Source: Streptococcus devriesei DSM 19639 (GTDB lineage: Bacteria > Bacillota > Bacilli > Lactobacillales > Streptococcaceae). Taken from it: a DNA stretch of 64,000 nucleotides. Within the stretch, counting starts at the first letter, position 1. Every line of letters begins with the position of its first letter. Location: assembly GCF_000423725.1 (NCBI RefSeq), contig NZ_KE384085.1:35713-99712 (forward strand). Direction: 5' to 3'. Position numbers and translations under genes: made by a program. Of this stretch, positions 10,237 to 20,184 are shown in pieces. The notes beneath the pieces were generated by a model. The model was given only the letters and a program-made list of their open reading frames with translations. It searched no databases and was not told the origin of the DNA.

Positions 10237-11083
10237 GATGTTGACCTCCAAAGAATTGTTTCAGACGGTTCTTTTTCTTAGGTTCTTCTTTGATAAAATG
10301 ATCACGCAGCAAGACTTCAAAAGCGTCGATAGACAGATCGTGGACAAAATCTCCTTTGTAGGCAATGGATATAGCTCCTGTTTCCTCAGAAACGACGAAG
10401 GTAAAGGCATCAGAGTTTTCAGAAAGTCCGATAGCTGCCCGGTGCCTTGTTCCAAATTCTTTGGAAATATGGCTGGACTCAGAGAGAGGCAGATAGGCAC
10501 AGGAAGCCGCAATCTTATTGTTTTGAACGATGACAGCTCCATCATGCAAGGGCGTATTAGGAATGAAAATATTAATCAGCAGCTCTCCTGAAACATCTGC
10601 ATCCAAGGGAATTCCCGTCGCAATATATTCCTGCAGGGTCTGCGTCTCTTCAACAGCAACCAATGCTCCTATTTTTCGCGGGCTCATATAAGCAACAGCT
10701 TTTACAAAAGCATTGACTAGCTTTTCCTCATCGCTGAGCGGCTGTCTTTGAATGAGCGACTGGGGCGTTCGGCCGAAACGTTCCAGCCCCGAACGAATTT
10801 CAGGAGCAAAGATAATAACGCCGGCGATAACCCCGTAAGTAATCACCTGATTCATCAAAAAGGCGATTGTCGTAAATCCCAGAAATTCTGCTATAAATTT
10901 AAAAAGAACAAATAAGACAACCCCTTGAACCAGCGCCATGACCTTAGTCCCGGCCAGAGCCTTGATAAATTTGTAAATCAGCCAGGATACGATGGCAATA
11001 TCAAGGACGTGAATTAAAATTTTCAGCGGGCTGTCAAACAGACTGGCCCAAAAATTAGCATTAACATCAAATAAAGTACTCAT
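10229..11083 (-). CDS. cdaA: Membrane diadenylate cyclase (c-di-AMP synthase)
   Basis: CdaA joins two ATP molecules to make c-di-AMP, the osmolyte and cell-wall second messenger. The 284-aa protein has three predicted N-terminal membrane helices (about 20-95) and a cytoplasmic DAC domain with the catalytic DGA (181-183) and RHR (213-215) motifs. It is the first gene of the cdaA-cdaR-glmM operon and is divergent from murT-gatD. Confidence 0.95.
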   Translation of the reverse strand: MSTLFDVNANFWASLFDSPLKILIHVLDIAIVSWLIYKFIKALAGTKVMALVQGVVLFVLFKFIAEFLGFTTIAFLMNQVITYGVIAGVIIFAPEIRSGLERFGRTPQSLIQRQPLSDEEKLVNAFVKAVAYMSPRKIGALVAVEETQTLQEYIATGIPLDADVSGELLINIFIPNTPLHDGAVIVQNNKIAASCAYLPLSESSHISKEFGTRHRAAIGLSENSDAFTFVVSEETGAISIAYKGDFVHDLSIDAFEVLLRDHFIKEEPKKKNRLKQFFGGQHHG

Positions 11084-11128
11084 ACAATTCTCTCTTTTAG
11101 TAAAAACTAGCTAAATACATGCTTTACC

Positions 11129-11137
11129 ATTATATCA
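11129..11137 (-). promoter_or_regulatory. cdaA extended -10 promoter
   Basis: The minus strand carries TGATATAAT, a consensus extended -10 box about 45 bases upstream of the cdaA ATG. A consensus -35 is not evident. Confidence 0.6.
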
Positions 11138-11192
11138 CTTTTCAAGCGATTTTTCTGTATCTCAAACTCTTTTTTTATGATAAAATGTTCTT

Positions 11193-12536
11193 ATGACTCT
11201 TAAAACACAATTAGGCATTATTGCCGGTAAAACAGCCCATTTTGTTCTCAGTAAATTGGGCCGCGGATCAACTTTGCCGGGGAAAATTGCTCTTCAATGC
11301 GATAAAGATATTTTAAACACTCTGGCTAAGGATTACGAAATCGTCGTTGTCACCGGAACCAATGGTAAAACCCTGACCACTGCTTTGACAGTCGGTATTT
11401 TGAAGGAAGCCTACGGCGAGGTGCTGACGAATCCCAGCGGTGCCAATATGATTACAGGAATTACAGCGACCTTTTTAACCGCTAAAAAAAGCAAGAACGG
11501 CAAAAAGATTGCGGTCTTAGAGATTGATGAGGCCAGCCTCCCTAAGATTACAGAATACCTGACACCCAGTCTTTTCGTCTTCACCAACATCTTTCGTGAT
11601 CAGATGGACCGTTACGGAGAAATTTATACCACCTATCAGATGATTTTAGACGGTGCAGCCAAGGCTCCTGAAGCTGTTATTTTGGCTAACGGAGACAGTC
11701 CGCTTTTTCATTCTGTCAAAACGGTCAATCCTATGCGCTACTACGGCTTTGACATTGACAAGCATGAACCTGAATTGGCACATTACAATACGGAAGGTAT
11801 TCTCTGTCCCAACTGCCAGCATATCTTAAAATACCGCTTCAACACCTATGCTAATCTGGGGGATTATATCTGCCAGAACTGCGGCTTTGAGCGGCCTCAG
11901 CTGGACTATGCACTGACGGATCTGACCAAGATTACCAATACAGCTTCTGAATTTATCATTGATAAGAACAGCTACAAGATTAACGTCGGCGGCCTTTATA
12001 ATATTTACAATGCCTTAGCTGCTGTTGCTGTCGCCGAATTTTTCGGGGTTGAACCGGAACAGATTAAGGCTGGTTTTGACAAGAGCCGTGCTGTCTTTGG
12101 CCGCCAGGAAACCTTTAAAATCGGCAATAAATCCTGTACGCTGATTCTCATCAAAAATCCTGTCGGTGCCAGTCAGGCGCTTGATATGATAAAATTGGCT
12201 CCTTATCCTTTCAGCTTGTCTGTGCTTCTCAATGCTAATTATGCTGACGGAATTGATACCAGCTGGATTTGGGATGCCAATTTTGAAAGCATCTTAGAGA
12301 TGGATATCCCTGAAATCTTTGCAGGCGGCATCCGCCATTCAGAAATTGCCAGACGTCTGCGGGTAACAGGATATGATGAAAATAAAATCCATCAGGCTGA
12401 AAAATTAGAGGATATTATGACGATGATTGAACAGCAGGAAACAGACCATGCTTATATTCTGGCAACTTATACTGCCATGCTGGAATTTCGCAGTCTCTTA
12501 GCAAGCAAACACGCTGTCGGAAAGGAGATGAACTAA
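11193..12536 (+). CDS. murT: Lipid II isoglutaminyl synthase, MurT subunit
   Basis: MurT is the Mur-ligase-like partner of GatD; the complex amidates the D-Glu of lipid II to D-isoglutamine. The 447-aa protein has the ATP-binding GTNGKT (55-60), a central Mur ligase domain interrupted by a zinc ribbon with four cysteines (C205, C208, C227, C230), and the C-terminal domain typical of MurT. The stop shares one base with the gatD start (TAATG), so the pair is translationally coupled. Confidence 0.95.
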   Translation: MTLKTQLGIIAGKTAHFVLSKLGRGSTLPGKIALQCDKDILNTLAKDYEIVVVTGTNGKTLTTALTVGILKEAYGEVLTNPSGANMITGITATFLTAKKSKNGKKIAVLEIDEASLPKITEYLTPSLFVFTNIFRDQMDRYGEIYTTYQMILDGAAKAPEAVILANGDSPLFHSVKTVNPMRYYGFDIDKHEPELAHYNTEGILCPNCQHILKYRFNTYANLGDYICQNCGFERPQLDYALTDLTKITNTASEFIIDKNSYKINVGGLYNIYNALAAVAVAEFFGVEPEQIKAGFDKSRAVFGRQETFKIGNKSCTLILIKNPVGASQALDMIKLAPYPFSLSVLLNANYADGIDTSWIWDANFESILEMDIPEIFAGGIRHSEIARRLRVTGYDENKIHQAEKLEDIMTMIEQQETDHAYILATYTAMLEFRSLLASKHAVGKEMN

Positions 12537-13324
12537 TGGTTTATACATCTTTACAATCTCCTGACAGGCCTGATTATCGCTATCAGCTCAAAGTTGCCCA
12601 TCTCTATGGCAATCTGCTCAACACATACGGCGATAACGGCAATGTACTGATGCTCAAGTATGTCGGTGAAAAATTAAAGGCTCAAATGACTTTTGATATT
12701 GTCTCACTGGGAGATTCCTTTAACGAAAAGGACTACGATATGATTTTCTTCGGCGGCGGCCAAGACTATGAACAGTCTATCGTCGCCAAGGATCTGCCCG
12801 GTAAAAAAGAGGCTATCGGACGGTTTATTGACAAAGGCGGCGTCGGCCTTGCTATCTGCGGCGGTTTTCAGCTTTTAGGACAGTACTACATTCAAGCTGA
12901 CGGCAAAAAGATTGACGGCATCGGTGTCATGGGTCATTATACGCTTAATCAGAATAACAATCGCTATATTGGTGATATTAAAATCCACAACGAAGAATTC
13001 AATGAAACCTATTATGGTTTTGAAAATCATCAGGGCCGGACGTTTTTGGCTGAAGATGAAAAACCTCTGGGCAAAGTGATTTACGGCAATGGCAATAATA
13101 AGGAAGACGCTACCGAAGGCGTTCATTATAAAAATATCTTTGGTTCTTATTTTCACGGCCCTTTGCTGTCACGCAATGCCAATCTCGCCTATCGTTTGGT
13201 CACTACAGCTCTTAAAAACAAATACGGTCAGGACATCAGTCTGCCAAGCTATCAAGATATTCTCAGTCTCGAAATCCCCGAAGAATACGGTGATGTCAAA
13301 AGCAAGGCAGAATTTACTAACTAG
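12536..13324 (+). CDS. gatD: Lipid II isoglutaminyl synthase, glutamine amidotransferase GatD
   Basis: GatD hydrolyses glutamine and channels ammonia to MurT. The 262-aa class-I-like amidotransferase has the nucleophile elbow LAICGGFQ (C108) and a later conserved YFHGP with the catalytic His. It overlaps murT by one base and ends just before a strong terminator. Confidence 0.93.
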   Translation: MVYTSLQSPDRPDYRYQLKVAHLYGNLLNTYGDNGNVLMLKYVGEKLKAQMTFDIVSLGDSFNEKDYDMIFFGGGQDYEQSIVAKDLPGKKEAIGRFIDKGGVGLAICGGFQLLGQYYIQADGKKIDGIGVMGHYTLNQNNNRYIGDIKIHNEEFNETYYGFENHQGRTFLAEDEKPLGKVIYGNGNNKEDATEGVHYKNIFGSYFHGPLLSRNANLAYRLVTTALKNKYGQDISLPSYQDILSLEIPEEYGDVKSKAEFTN

Positions 13325-13332
13325 TCATCACT

Positions 13333-13382
13333 AAAAGAGAGTGAGCAAAATCAAACATTTCTGATTTTGCTCACTCTCTTGA
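13333..13382. terminator. Strong bidirectional terminator after gatD
   Basis: A 19-bp perfect stem beginning AAGAGAGTGAGC surrounds a short loop just after the gatD stop. The remaining stretch to 13546, ahead of the 3' end of the minus-strand ABC-F gene, shows no gene or clear motif. Confidence 0.85.
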
Positions 13383-13546
13383 TTTTTATCTATCTTTGGA
13401 GGGCTGCAGCTATGATTTAACAGTTCAAATTCGCAAGGATCAGAACAGTCGTTCCGCCCTTTTTTAGCTGTCTGGCACAAGCTGCCAAAGCACTGTCAGC
13501 TGTTTTTATTTAATCAGCAATTTTTATCTGATAAACAGGATGCTGT

Positions 13547-15454
13547 TTAACTACTATACTCTTCTGCCTTTTCAGACAAGGCTGCCCATTCTTCCATAAG
13601 CTCTTCTTGCTGAAGCACTAACTGATCAATTTCCCCTTGCAGATCCATGAGCTGATTGGCATCGTTAGTTGCCGCCATCTGCTCACTGATACTTTCTTGC
13701 TGATTTTCAAGCTGTTCCAAGGTTTTCTCAACTTCTTCAAGACGGCGGGTAACCTTCCTAAGTTCTTTTTGACCGGCCTTTTGGCTGTGATAGTCTTGAG
13801 CCGTATTGGCTGCTGATGCTGCAAGTGCTTGATTTTCACGTTTAGCAGTTTCTTCAGATTTCTTCTCTAAATAATAATCATAATCACCCAGATAAAGTTT
13901 AGAACCATTTTCTGAAATCTCCAAGACCTTAGTCGCCAGGCGGTTAATAAAATAGCGGTCATGACTGACAAAAATGAGGGTGCCGTCAAAGTCAATCAGG
14001 GCATTTTCAAGCACTTCTTTGCTGTCAATATCCAGGTGGTTGGTCGGTTCGTCCAAAACCAGGAAATTATTGTCTTCCATGGATAATTTAGCCAGCAGCA
14101 GGCGGGCTTTTTCGCCGCCTGACAGCATGGCAACTGTCTTTTGCACATCATCGCCGGAAAACAGAAAAGCTCCCAAGCGGTTTCTGATGTCTGCTTCCGG
14201 ACTTGTCGGAAAAGCAGACCAGAGTTCTTCCAAAACGGTATTGCGCGCTGTCAGATTAGACTGTGTCTGGTCATAATAACCCAGCAGAACATTAGCACCG
14301 TATTTGACGTCGCCCCTAATAAGAGGCACGGTCCCGAGAATTGACTTTATCAGGGTTGTTTTGCCGATGCCGTTAGGGCCGACAACAGCTATAGCATCAT
14401 ACTTGCTGACGTCCAAATTAATAGGGGCAGACAAAATCTCACCCTCATAGCCAATAGCTGCGTCGCTAATTTTTAAAACGTCCTTGCCGGAAGGCTTGCT
14501 TGATTTAAAGGTCATGTGAGCCTTTTTAGCATTGCTGTCAGGCTTTTCCAAGCGCTCCATTTTTTCCAGCTGCTTACGCCGCGACTGGGCACGCTTGGTC
14601 GTTGAAGCGCGGACAATATTGCGCTGAACAAAATCTTCTAACTTGGCAATTTCCTTTTGCTGCTTTTCAAACAGTTTTTCCTCAGCTAAAAGTTTCTGGG
14701 CTTTTTGCTCCATGAAACGAGAATAATTGCCAACATAACGATCCAGCGAATGCTTGGTTAAATCAAGCGTTATGGTTGCGACTTTATCTAAGAAATAGCG
14801 GTCGTGGCTGACGATAATCAAGGCTCCTTGATAATGCGTCAGATAATTTTCCAGCCAGGCAATAGTTTCAATATCCAAGTGATTGGTCGGCTCATCAAGA
14901 ACCAGCAGTTCCGGCTTTTCTAAGAGCATCTTGGCTAGGGCCAGACGCGTATTCTGACCGCCTGATAAATCTGAAATTTTCATGTCCCACATGGACTCAT
15001 CAAATTGGAACGCATTTAAAATGGCACGAATATCACTCTCATAGGTAAAGCCGCCCCTGATCCTGAAATCTTCGGATAGCTTGTCATAGGTCTGCATGAG
15101 GTCATCTAATTCAGAGCCTGTCAGCTCTCCCATTTTCATTTCCAGCTGACGCAGACGCTCTTCGTCCTGACGTAAATCGTCAAAAACATGGAGCATCTCA
15201 TCAAAAATGGTTTTTTCCGAATCAAAACGGCTGTCCTGTGCCAAGTAGGACAAGGACAAGCCCTTCTTTTTATCAACGCTTCCCGAGCTTGCTGCTTCTT
15301 CTCCCACCAGTATTTTTAAAAGGGTTGACTTTCCCGCACCGTTACGTCCGACAAGGGCAATGCGATCCCGTTCATCCACTTGAATAGTAATATTATCAAA
15401 GAGGACATCACCGGCAAAAGAGCGCTCAATCTTGTTTCCTTGTAAAATAATCAT
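13547..15454 (-). CDS. ABC-F family ATPase (ribosome-associated type)
   Basis: This is a soluble protein with two ABC domains and no membrane segments. ABC-F proteins act on the ribosome as translation factors or antibiotic-protection factors. The 635-aa sequence has Walker A motifs GRNGAGKST (about 36-44) and GPNGIGKTT in the second half, two LSGG signatures, an inter-domain linker rich in Lys and Arg (about 250-310), and a C-terminal coiled coil (about 550-630). The linker is short, which argues for a housekeeping factor rather than a resistance protein, but this is not decisive. It is monocistronic. Confidence 0.85.
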   Translation of the reverse strand: MIILQGNKIERSFAGDVLFDNITIQVDERDRIALVGRNGAGKSTLLKILVGEEAASSGSVDKKKGLSLSYLAQDSRFDSEKTIFDEMLHVFDDLRQDEERLRQLEMKMGELTGSELDDLMQTYDKLSEDFRIRGGFTYESDIRAILNAFQFDESMWDMKISDLSGGQNTRLALAKMLLEKPELLVLDEPTNHLDIETIAWLENYLTHYQGALIIVSHDRYFLDKVATITLDLTKHSLDRYVGNYSRFMEQKAQKLLAEEKLFEKQQKEIAKLEDFVQRNIVRASTTKRAQSRRKQLEKMERLEKPDSNAKKAHMTFKSSKPSGKDVLKISDAAIGYEGEILSAPINLDVSKYDAIAVVGPNGIGKTTLIKSILGTVPLIRGDVKYGANVLLGYYDQTQSNLTARNTVLEELWSAFPTSPEADIRNRLGAFLFSGDDVQKTVAMLSGGEKARLLLAKLSMEDNNFLVLDEPTNHLDIDSKEVLENALIDFDGTLIFVSHDRYFINRLATKVLEISENGSKLYLGDYDYYLEKKSEETAKRENQALAASAANTAQDYHSQKAGQKELRKVTRRLEEVEKTLEQLENQQESISEQMAATNDANQLMDLQGEIDQLVLQQEELMEEWAALSEKAEEYSS

Positions 15455-15500
15455 ATGTCTATTCTATCAAAACTCCTTCAACTAAGCCAGCCGCAATAGC

Positions 15501-15566
15501 AAAAAAAGAGCGGCTGCTCAGCTCTCAGACAGGATTGTCAGAGTTTGAAGCAAACCGCTCTTTTTA
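15501..15566. terminator. Bidirectional terminator between GH8 and ABC-F genes
   Basis: AAAAAGAGCGG (from 15502) pairs with CCGCTCTTTTT (to 15566) around an internal loop, giving T-runs in both directions. Read on the minus strand it ends the exopolysaccharide operon. Confidence 0.75.
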
Positions 15567-15606
15567 TAATTGTTTCTTAATTGTCCTGCTGCTTTTCAGG
15601 AAAGCA

Positions 15607-16716
15607 TCAGTCTCCCAAAACAGCCATGGTAGTCAAAGCTGAATCGTAGTAATTCGTTGAAGACAAACCGTCAACAAAGACTTTCTTTTCCTGTTGGTGC
15701 AGGCGCTCATATTTGTGCTCCAGCTTTTTAGCCGCATAAAAGACGGGAGCATCAAAGCTGGCAGACTGATGAGCATCCAAGCGTTTGCCGTTTAGCTTAT
15801 AGCCCGCATAGATGGCTTTTTGTTTCATAAAGAAATTCATCATCTTTTTGAGCATCTTCCGGCTTTGCTTGTCTTTGCTTCTGGCTAAGTTATAAGGCAT
15901 ACGGCAGGCATTGTAATAATAATCACCGTCATACTTGCTGGCAACTAAATTGGCTTTGGCCGCCTTAACCTCGCCGGACTTGCGAACCCACATGAAGTCT
16001 GGGAAAAGACCTGACTTGTGCTGATCACTCATTTTTTCCAAGCTAGCAAGCATTGAAGATTTAATGGTCTTCCAAGTGTCATTTTTACTAAACTTATAGA
16101 AGACATCAAACTGCTCCGGCAGAACATCCGATGTTCTGACCAAATCATAGTAATCACTTCCCTTAACAGCCCAATTTCCGACAGTCAGGGATTTGGTTTC
16201 TGAATTATAATTGTAGGCCAAAATATCATTTAAAAGGAGCTTAGCCTGTTTCTTATAGGTGTCCGCTTTATCTGACCAGAGTTCAGCAGCCTTAATCAGC
16301 GAATAAGCGATATAGAGATCCCCGTCTGTAGCACTGTTAGACAAATCTTTAATCGTACCGTCTGATTTGATGTCTTGCTTCCAAGACATCAGCTGTGTAC
16401 CTGCGGTACGATGATCCATATAGTATTGATAGAGCTTGCTGAATTCCGACTTACTGTCAGCACCCTTTTGGGCAGCTTCAACAGCAATGTACATTCCGTA
16501 GCCCTGTCCCTCAGAAAGGGCTGTTGTTTCATCTTCGTTTGCTGCCGTCTTCACATAGGCGCTTTTGCCATGGGTTACCACATAGTATTTAGACCATTCT
16601 TCATAAATATTTTGCTTCATATCATCAGTGCTTTTAATACGAATGACGTAAAATCCTGCAGTCAGTATTGCAAGAAAGAGGACAAACCAAATATATTTTA
16701 ATTTCTTCTTTTTCAC
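15607..16716 (-). CDS. Membrane-anchored glycoside hydrolase family 8 protein
   Basis: This is a probable endo-acting beta-glycanase that trims the polymer made by the adjacent synthase. The 369-aa protein starts with an N-terminal transmembrane anchor (about 8-24) followed by a GH8 domain with the general-acid Glu in LSEGQGYGM and a second conserved acidic region TDGDLYIAYS. The start is GTG (16716), six bases after AGGAG, which overlaps the stop of the glycosyltransferase gene 11 bases away. GH8 hydrolases also accompany bacterial cellulose and Listeria Pss synthesis loci, which fits the neighbours here. The substrate is not known from sequence. Confidence 0.82.
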   Translation of the reverse strand: MKKKKLKYIWFVLFLAILTAGFYVIRIKSTDDMKQNIYEEWSKYYVVTHGKSAYVKTAANEDETTALSEGQGYGMYIAVEAAQKGADSKSEFSKLYQYYMDHRTAGTQLMSWKQDIKSDGTIKDLSNSATDGDLYIAYSLIKAAELWSDKADTYKKQAKLLLNDILAYNYNSETKSLTVGNWAVKGSDYYDLVRTSDVLPEQFDVFYKFSKNDTWKTIKSSMLASLEKMSDQHKSGLFPDFMWVRKSGEVKAAKANLVASKYDGDYYYNACRMPYNLARSKDKQSRKMLKKMMNFFMKQKAIYAGYKLNGKRLDAHQSASFDAPVFYAAKKLEHKYERLHQQEKKVFVDGLSSTNYYDSALTTMAVLGD

Positions 16717-16727
16717 TTCTTTCTCCT

Positions 16728-18041
16728 TTAGCCTGCAAATCGTTTCGTTTTAACCCATTTCGTTCCATCACGGCGTAAGATTTTATCCATGATAACAGAA
16801 CTAATCGATGAGATTGATACTATGATAAAGAGCTGTGTATAAGTAAAGTAGGACAACAGCGCCGTCCAAATCTGCCGAACAGTTGCCTGACCGTATTGAG
16901 TGGCCTGTGAGATAGAAATCTGCAGCAAATAGAGCAGAATCATCAAGAACCAGTTAAACAGCAGCAGCTGAGCCATGTATACATTATTCGTATCAAATGC
17001 AAACGGGATTTGCACACCGGGTTTAAATAAGCCGACAAACAAAGCAATCAGATTGGAGAAGAAAAGAATATCTGATAAAACGATGGCCGCATTAAACCAA
17101 AAGAAGGTACAGGTATAATAGAAAACTTCCCATTTTACACGCCAGTTGCCGCGGCCAAACAGATGTTTGAAGTTGGCAATAACCACTTCATAATTCCCCT
17201 TAGCCCAGCGTTTTCTCTGCAAGTAATAAGATCTCAGCGTTTCAGGTTCCTGCTGGAAGGCTTCAGAATTATGAGCCAGAGCGATTAGTTTTCCGCTCTG
17301 CATGATTTTAAAGGAGATGTCCGTATCTTCTGTCAGCGCACCGTTTCGCCAGCCGCCAATACTCTTAACAAATTCTGTGTTAATGATAAAGTTCGTTCCG
17401 GGAATCCGGCCGATCTTACCCAAATGCCACATACCAACGTGCTGAATCCGCTGTGTAACAACGATTTCTTGGTTGATACAGCGTGTTAAGAAATTCTGAT
17501 TGGCGTTACGCGTCTTATTGCGTCCGAAAGCTGCAACGTGGCGTTCCGGATCCTCCATCACTTTTTGTACAAGGAAATACAGAGCGTTTCTTTCAGGCAT
17601 GGCATCAGCATCGTAAACACAGATGTAATCCCCTTTAGCCATTTTAAGAGCGTCATTCAAAACGCCAGCTTTTCCGCCTGTACCGGTACGGTCAATCAAG
17701 GTTAAATCACGGTTAGCATATTCCGGCAGAGCTTTCACCTTTTGCATTTCCAGATAGGTATTATCTTCACAGTTATCCGCAAAGAGAATAACTTCCATCT
17801 TGTCATGAGGGTAATTCATATCTAAAATAGCCTTGGCTGTCTGAGCAATAACCACATCTTCATTATGGGCCGGAACAACCACCGTTATCATCGGATATTC
17901 AGGCAGAGGACTGGTGTCAACGTCAAAATCAGTGTGTTTAAACCAGAAATGCACTGCCGACATAAGAATAATCAAGGCCATCGCCAAGGAAGACCAAATT
18001 GAGATTAAACTAATAATCATTAAAATCTGACTAATCATCAT
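16728..18041 (-). CDS. Processive family 2 glycosyltransferase (exopolysaccharide synthase)
   Basis: This is a membrane synthase that polymerises an activated sugar and probably extrudes the chain. The 437-aa protein has an N-terminal membrane helix, a GT-A catalytic domain with VPAHNE, DADAMP, the TED motif and the processivity motif QRKRW, then several C-terminal helices, as in BcsA, PgaC and hyaluronan synthases. The longest frame begins with TTG at 18074. I prefer the ATG pair at 18041/18038 because AAGGCGG precedes it and it overlaps the stop of the upstream 46-aa gene. The nearby UDP-GlcNAc epimerase suggests a ManNAc- or GlcNAc-based polymer (inference). Confidence 0.85.
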   Translation of the reverse strand: MMISQILMIISLISIWSSLAMALIILMSAVHFWFKHTDFDVDTSPLPEYPMITVVVPAHNEDVVIAQTAKAILDMNYPHDKMEVILFADNCEDNTYLEMQKVKALPEYANRDLTLIDRTGTGGKAGVLNDALKMAKGDYICVYDADAMPERNALYFLVQKVMEDPERHVAAFGRNKTRNANQNFLTRCINQEIVVTQRIQHVGMWHLGKIGRIPGTNFIINTEFVKSIGGWRNGALTEDTDISFKIMQSGKLIALAHNSEAFQQEPETLRSYYLQRKRWAKGNYEVVIANFKHLFGRGNWRVKWEVFYYTCTFFWFNAAIVLSDILFFSNLIALFVGLFKPGVQIPFAFDTNNVYMAQLLLFNWFLMILLYLLQISISQATQYGQATVRQIWTALLSYFTYTQLFIIVSISSISSVIMDKILRRDGTKWVKTKRFAG

Positions 18042-18171
18042 CCACCGCCTTAAAGTTTTTATTGACTCTTTCAAGAATAACTAAATAGCTAATGAATAAG
18101 ATGACAAAACAGGCCGCAAAAAAGAGACTTATGCCAAGCCCGATATTAAAAAATACATTTGTTAAATTCAT
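18031..18171 (-). CDS. 46-aa single-pass membrane protein in EPS operon
   Basis: The open frame encodes 46 residues with one hydrophobic helix (IGLGISLFFAACFVILF...) and a charged C-terminal tail ending VDDD. AGGTGAG seven bases upstream overlaps the stop of the preceding gene, and the gene's own stop overlaps the start of the glycosyltransferase (ATGATGATTAG). Tight coupling on both sides argues that it is real. By position it could be a small accessory subunit of the synthase, like the small partners of PgaC or BcsA, but I see no homology that proves this. Confidence 0.7.
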   Translation of the reverse strand: MNLTNVFFNIGLGISLFFAACFVILFISYLVILERVNKNFKAVDDD

Positions 18172-18183
18172 AACTCCACTCAC

Positions 18184-18996
18184 CTAATATTCTACAATGA
18201 TATGAGTTTCCAAGAGACGTTCCAGCCTCCTAAGAATATCCTCATAATAGGCATAACGCTGCCAATTTTCATGATCAACCAACTGATAGCCGTACTGGAA
18301 TTGGATCTCATGAGTACTGTTTTCGTTAGTAAACCGAATCTTGCTCAGATTAATGCTGATTTCTTCTTCAAGCCCCTTACGCCAATTGGGATCTGAGCTG
18401 GTCTGAATAATAAGAAATAAACCATTTCTCAAATAAAAGACCCTGTCGCTGTCTTCTTTTGACTTAAAGATAGCTCGGTTAATCCGCTTGATACTGGCAT
18501 AGTATTCTTTGGGCTGCGTTTGCTTAAACTGTTCAGCATGAGCCCAGCTGACCAGCATGGTCTGAATGGTAATGTCATCAAAATGCTGAGCCTTGCGGGC
18601 ATAATATTCATAGTAGCTCTTAGCCTTAGAAGTCTGAACGGCAATAGCACTTCTTTTCTCCAAAGTCAGATCTTCCAGCCGATTGGCAATCATTAAAATA
18701 ATAGGCAGAGCAAAAATCAAAACTAAGCGGTCTCTCAATGGAATATAAGAAATACCGACCACAAGAATAAAGGCACTGATAATAAGGGCAAAAAGTTCTG
18801 TCCATGTTACCAGCAAATCAGTTAAGAACCAGGGCGTCAGCACAACCATGAAAATAAGAAAGCCGTAAATACCCGCAATTGTCGGTCCGTACTGAAAAGC
18901 AACGTAGATACTTGAACCGGCCGCCAAGATCAAAAGCAAGAGCATGCCGGAAAAATTTAGTAATCGTCTCATTCTGAACTCATTCCCCCATTCCAA
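18184..18996 (-). CDS. Membrane protein with degenerate GGDEF-like domain
   Basis: The 270-aa protein has four predicted membrane helices (about 15-110) and a cytoplasmic C-terminal domain. By eye, residues around EDSDRVFYLRNGLF line up with the GGDEF pattern RxxDxVxRxGGDEF: the Asp, Val and Phe match, but GGDEF reads RNGLF and the I-site Arg is Glu. It should not make c-di-GMP and may not bind it. The neighbours match the Bacillus ydaJKLMN and Listeria pss loci, where such a domain is the c-di-GMP receptor for polymer synthesis. An alternative start at 18972 is possible; the ribosome-binding sites are ambiguous. Confidence 0.65.
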   Translation of the reverse strand: MEWGNEFRMRRLLNFSGMLLLLILAAGSSIYVAFQYGPTIAGIYGFLIFMVVLTPWFLTDLLVTWTELFALIISAFILVVGISYIPLRDRLVLIFALPIILMIANRLEDLTLEKRSAIAVQTSKAKSYYEYYARKAQHFDDITIQTMLVSWAHAEQFKQTQPKEYYASIKRINRAIFKSKEDSDRVFYLRNGLFLIIQTSSDPNWRKGLEEEISINLSKIRFTNENSTHEIQFQYGYQLVDHENWQRYAYYEDILRRLERLLETHIIVEY

Positions 18997-20128
18997 AATC
19001 TTCCGGCCGCTCGCCGCCGTTAAAGTAATAAGAAATAGCGTCTAAAATGCGTTCAGAAGCCTGACCGTCCCCGTAAGGGTTTTTGGTCTGAGCCATTTGA
19101 TCATAGGCCTCTTTATTATCCAGCAAGTCTGTCATAGCACTTCTCACAGCATCTTCTTGGGTACCTACCAGTTTCAAAGTCCCGGCAGCTACGCCTTCCG
19201 GACGTTCGGTCGTATCCCGCAGTACTAAAACAGGCTTACCCAGTGAAGGAGCTTCCTCTTGAACACCGCCGGAATCAGACATAATGAAATAGCTCTTGTT
19301 AGCCAGATTATGAAAATCCACAACATCGAGCGGTTCAATCAGATGAACGCGTTCAGCATCTGCCAAAATCTCTTTGGCTGCTTCCTGCACAGAAGGACTG
19401 AGATGAACCGGATAAACAATTTCGACATCAGGATAGTCAGCCAGAACAGATCTCATCGTTTTAAACACTCTGCGCATGGGTTCACCTTGATTTTCACGGC
19501 GATGCATAGTGACTAGAATAATCCGATTATCGGGATTAATGGCATCAAGCACCTTGTGATGGTAGTCCTCTTTCACAGTCAGAGACAGCGCATCAATAGC
19601 AGTGTTCCCAGTGACAAAGATCTGCTCAGCAGGATGATTCTCTTTTAACAGGTTGTCCCGGCTTTGATTCGTCGGTGCAAAGTAAAGGTCCGATACCACA
19701 TCAGTTACCTGACGGTTGACCTCTTCAGGAAACGGGGAGTACTTATCCCATGTCCTGAGGCCTGCTTCAACATGACCAATTTTGATTTGATTGTAAAAAG
19801 CAGAGATACTGGCTGCAAGAGTTGTGGTCGTGTCACCATGCACTAAGATAACATCAGGCTTTTCACTCTTTAAGACTTGGTCAAGTTTGTTGATCACATT
19901 GGTTGTAATCGTTGACAAGGTCTGCTGCCTACTCATAATGTTCAAATCATAATCAGGGTCAATGTGAAATGTTTCCAGTACCTGATCAAGCATCTGCCGA
20001 TGCTGGGCAGTCACCACTGTTACTGCATCAAAGCGATCGGTCTGCTGCTTCAAAGACCTGATTAAAGGAGCCATCTTAATGGCCTCCGGTCTTGTACCGA
20101 AAACAAGCATAACTTTAATTTTTTTCAT
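18980..20128 (-). CDS. mnaA: UDP-N-acetylglucosamine 2-epimerase
   Basis: This non-hydrolysing epimerase interconverts UDP-GlcNAc and UDP-ManNAc. The 382-aa protein has the N-terminal FGTRPEAIKMAP motif, HVEAGLRT, and the nucleotide-binding SDSGGVQEE and RDTTERPE motifs. It is the first gene of the operon leading into the degenerate-GGDEF protein, small membrane protein, GT2 and GH8. Its presence makes ManNAc the likely monomer or a precursor for the polymer (inference). It could also serve other wall glycans. The start has AGAGGAAAC immediately upstream. Confidence 0.92.
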   Translation of the reverse strand: MKKIKVMLVFGTRPEAIKMAPLIRSLKQQTDRFDAVTVVTAQHRQMLDQVLETFHIDPDYDLNIMSRQQTLSTITTNVINKLDQVLKSEKPDVILVHGDTTTTLAASISAFYNQIKIGHVEAGLRTWDKYSPFPEEVNRQVTDVVSDLYFAPTNQSRDNLLKENHPAEQIFVTGNTAIDALSLTVKEDYHHKVLDAINPDNRIILVTMHRRENQGEPMRRVFKTMRSVLADYPDVEIVYPVHLSPSVQEAAKEILADAERVHLIEPLDVVDFHNLANKSYFIMSDSGGVQEEAPSLGKPVLVLRDTTERPEGVAAGTLKLVGTQEDAVRSAMTDLLDNKEAYDQMAQTKNPYGDGQASERILDAISYYFNGGERPEDFGMGE

Positions 20129-20184
20129 GTTTCCTCTTTATGATAATTTTAAATTAATGTATACTAAAATGATACATCTTTGTC

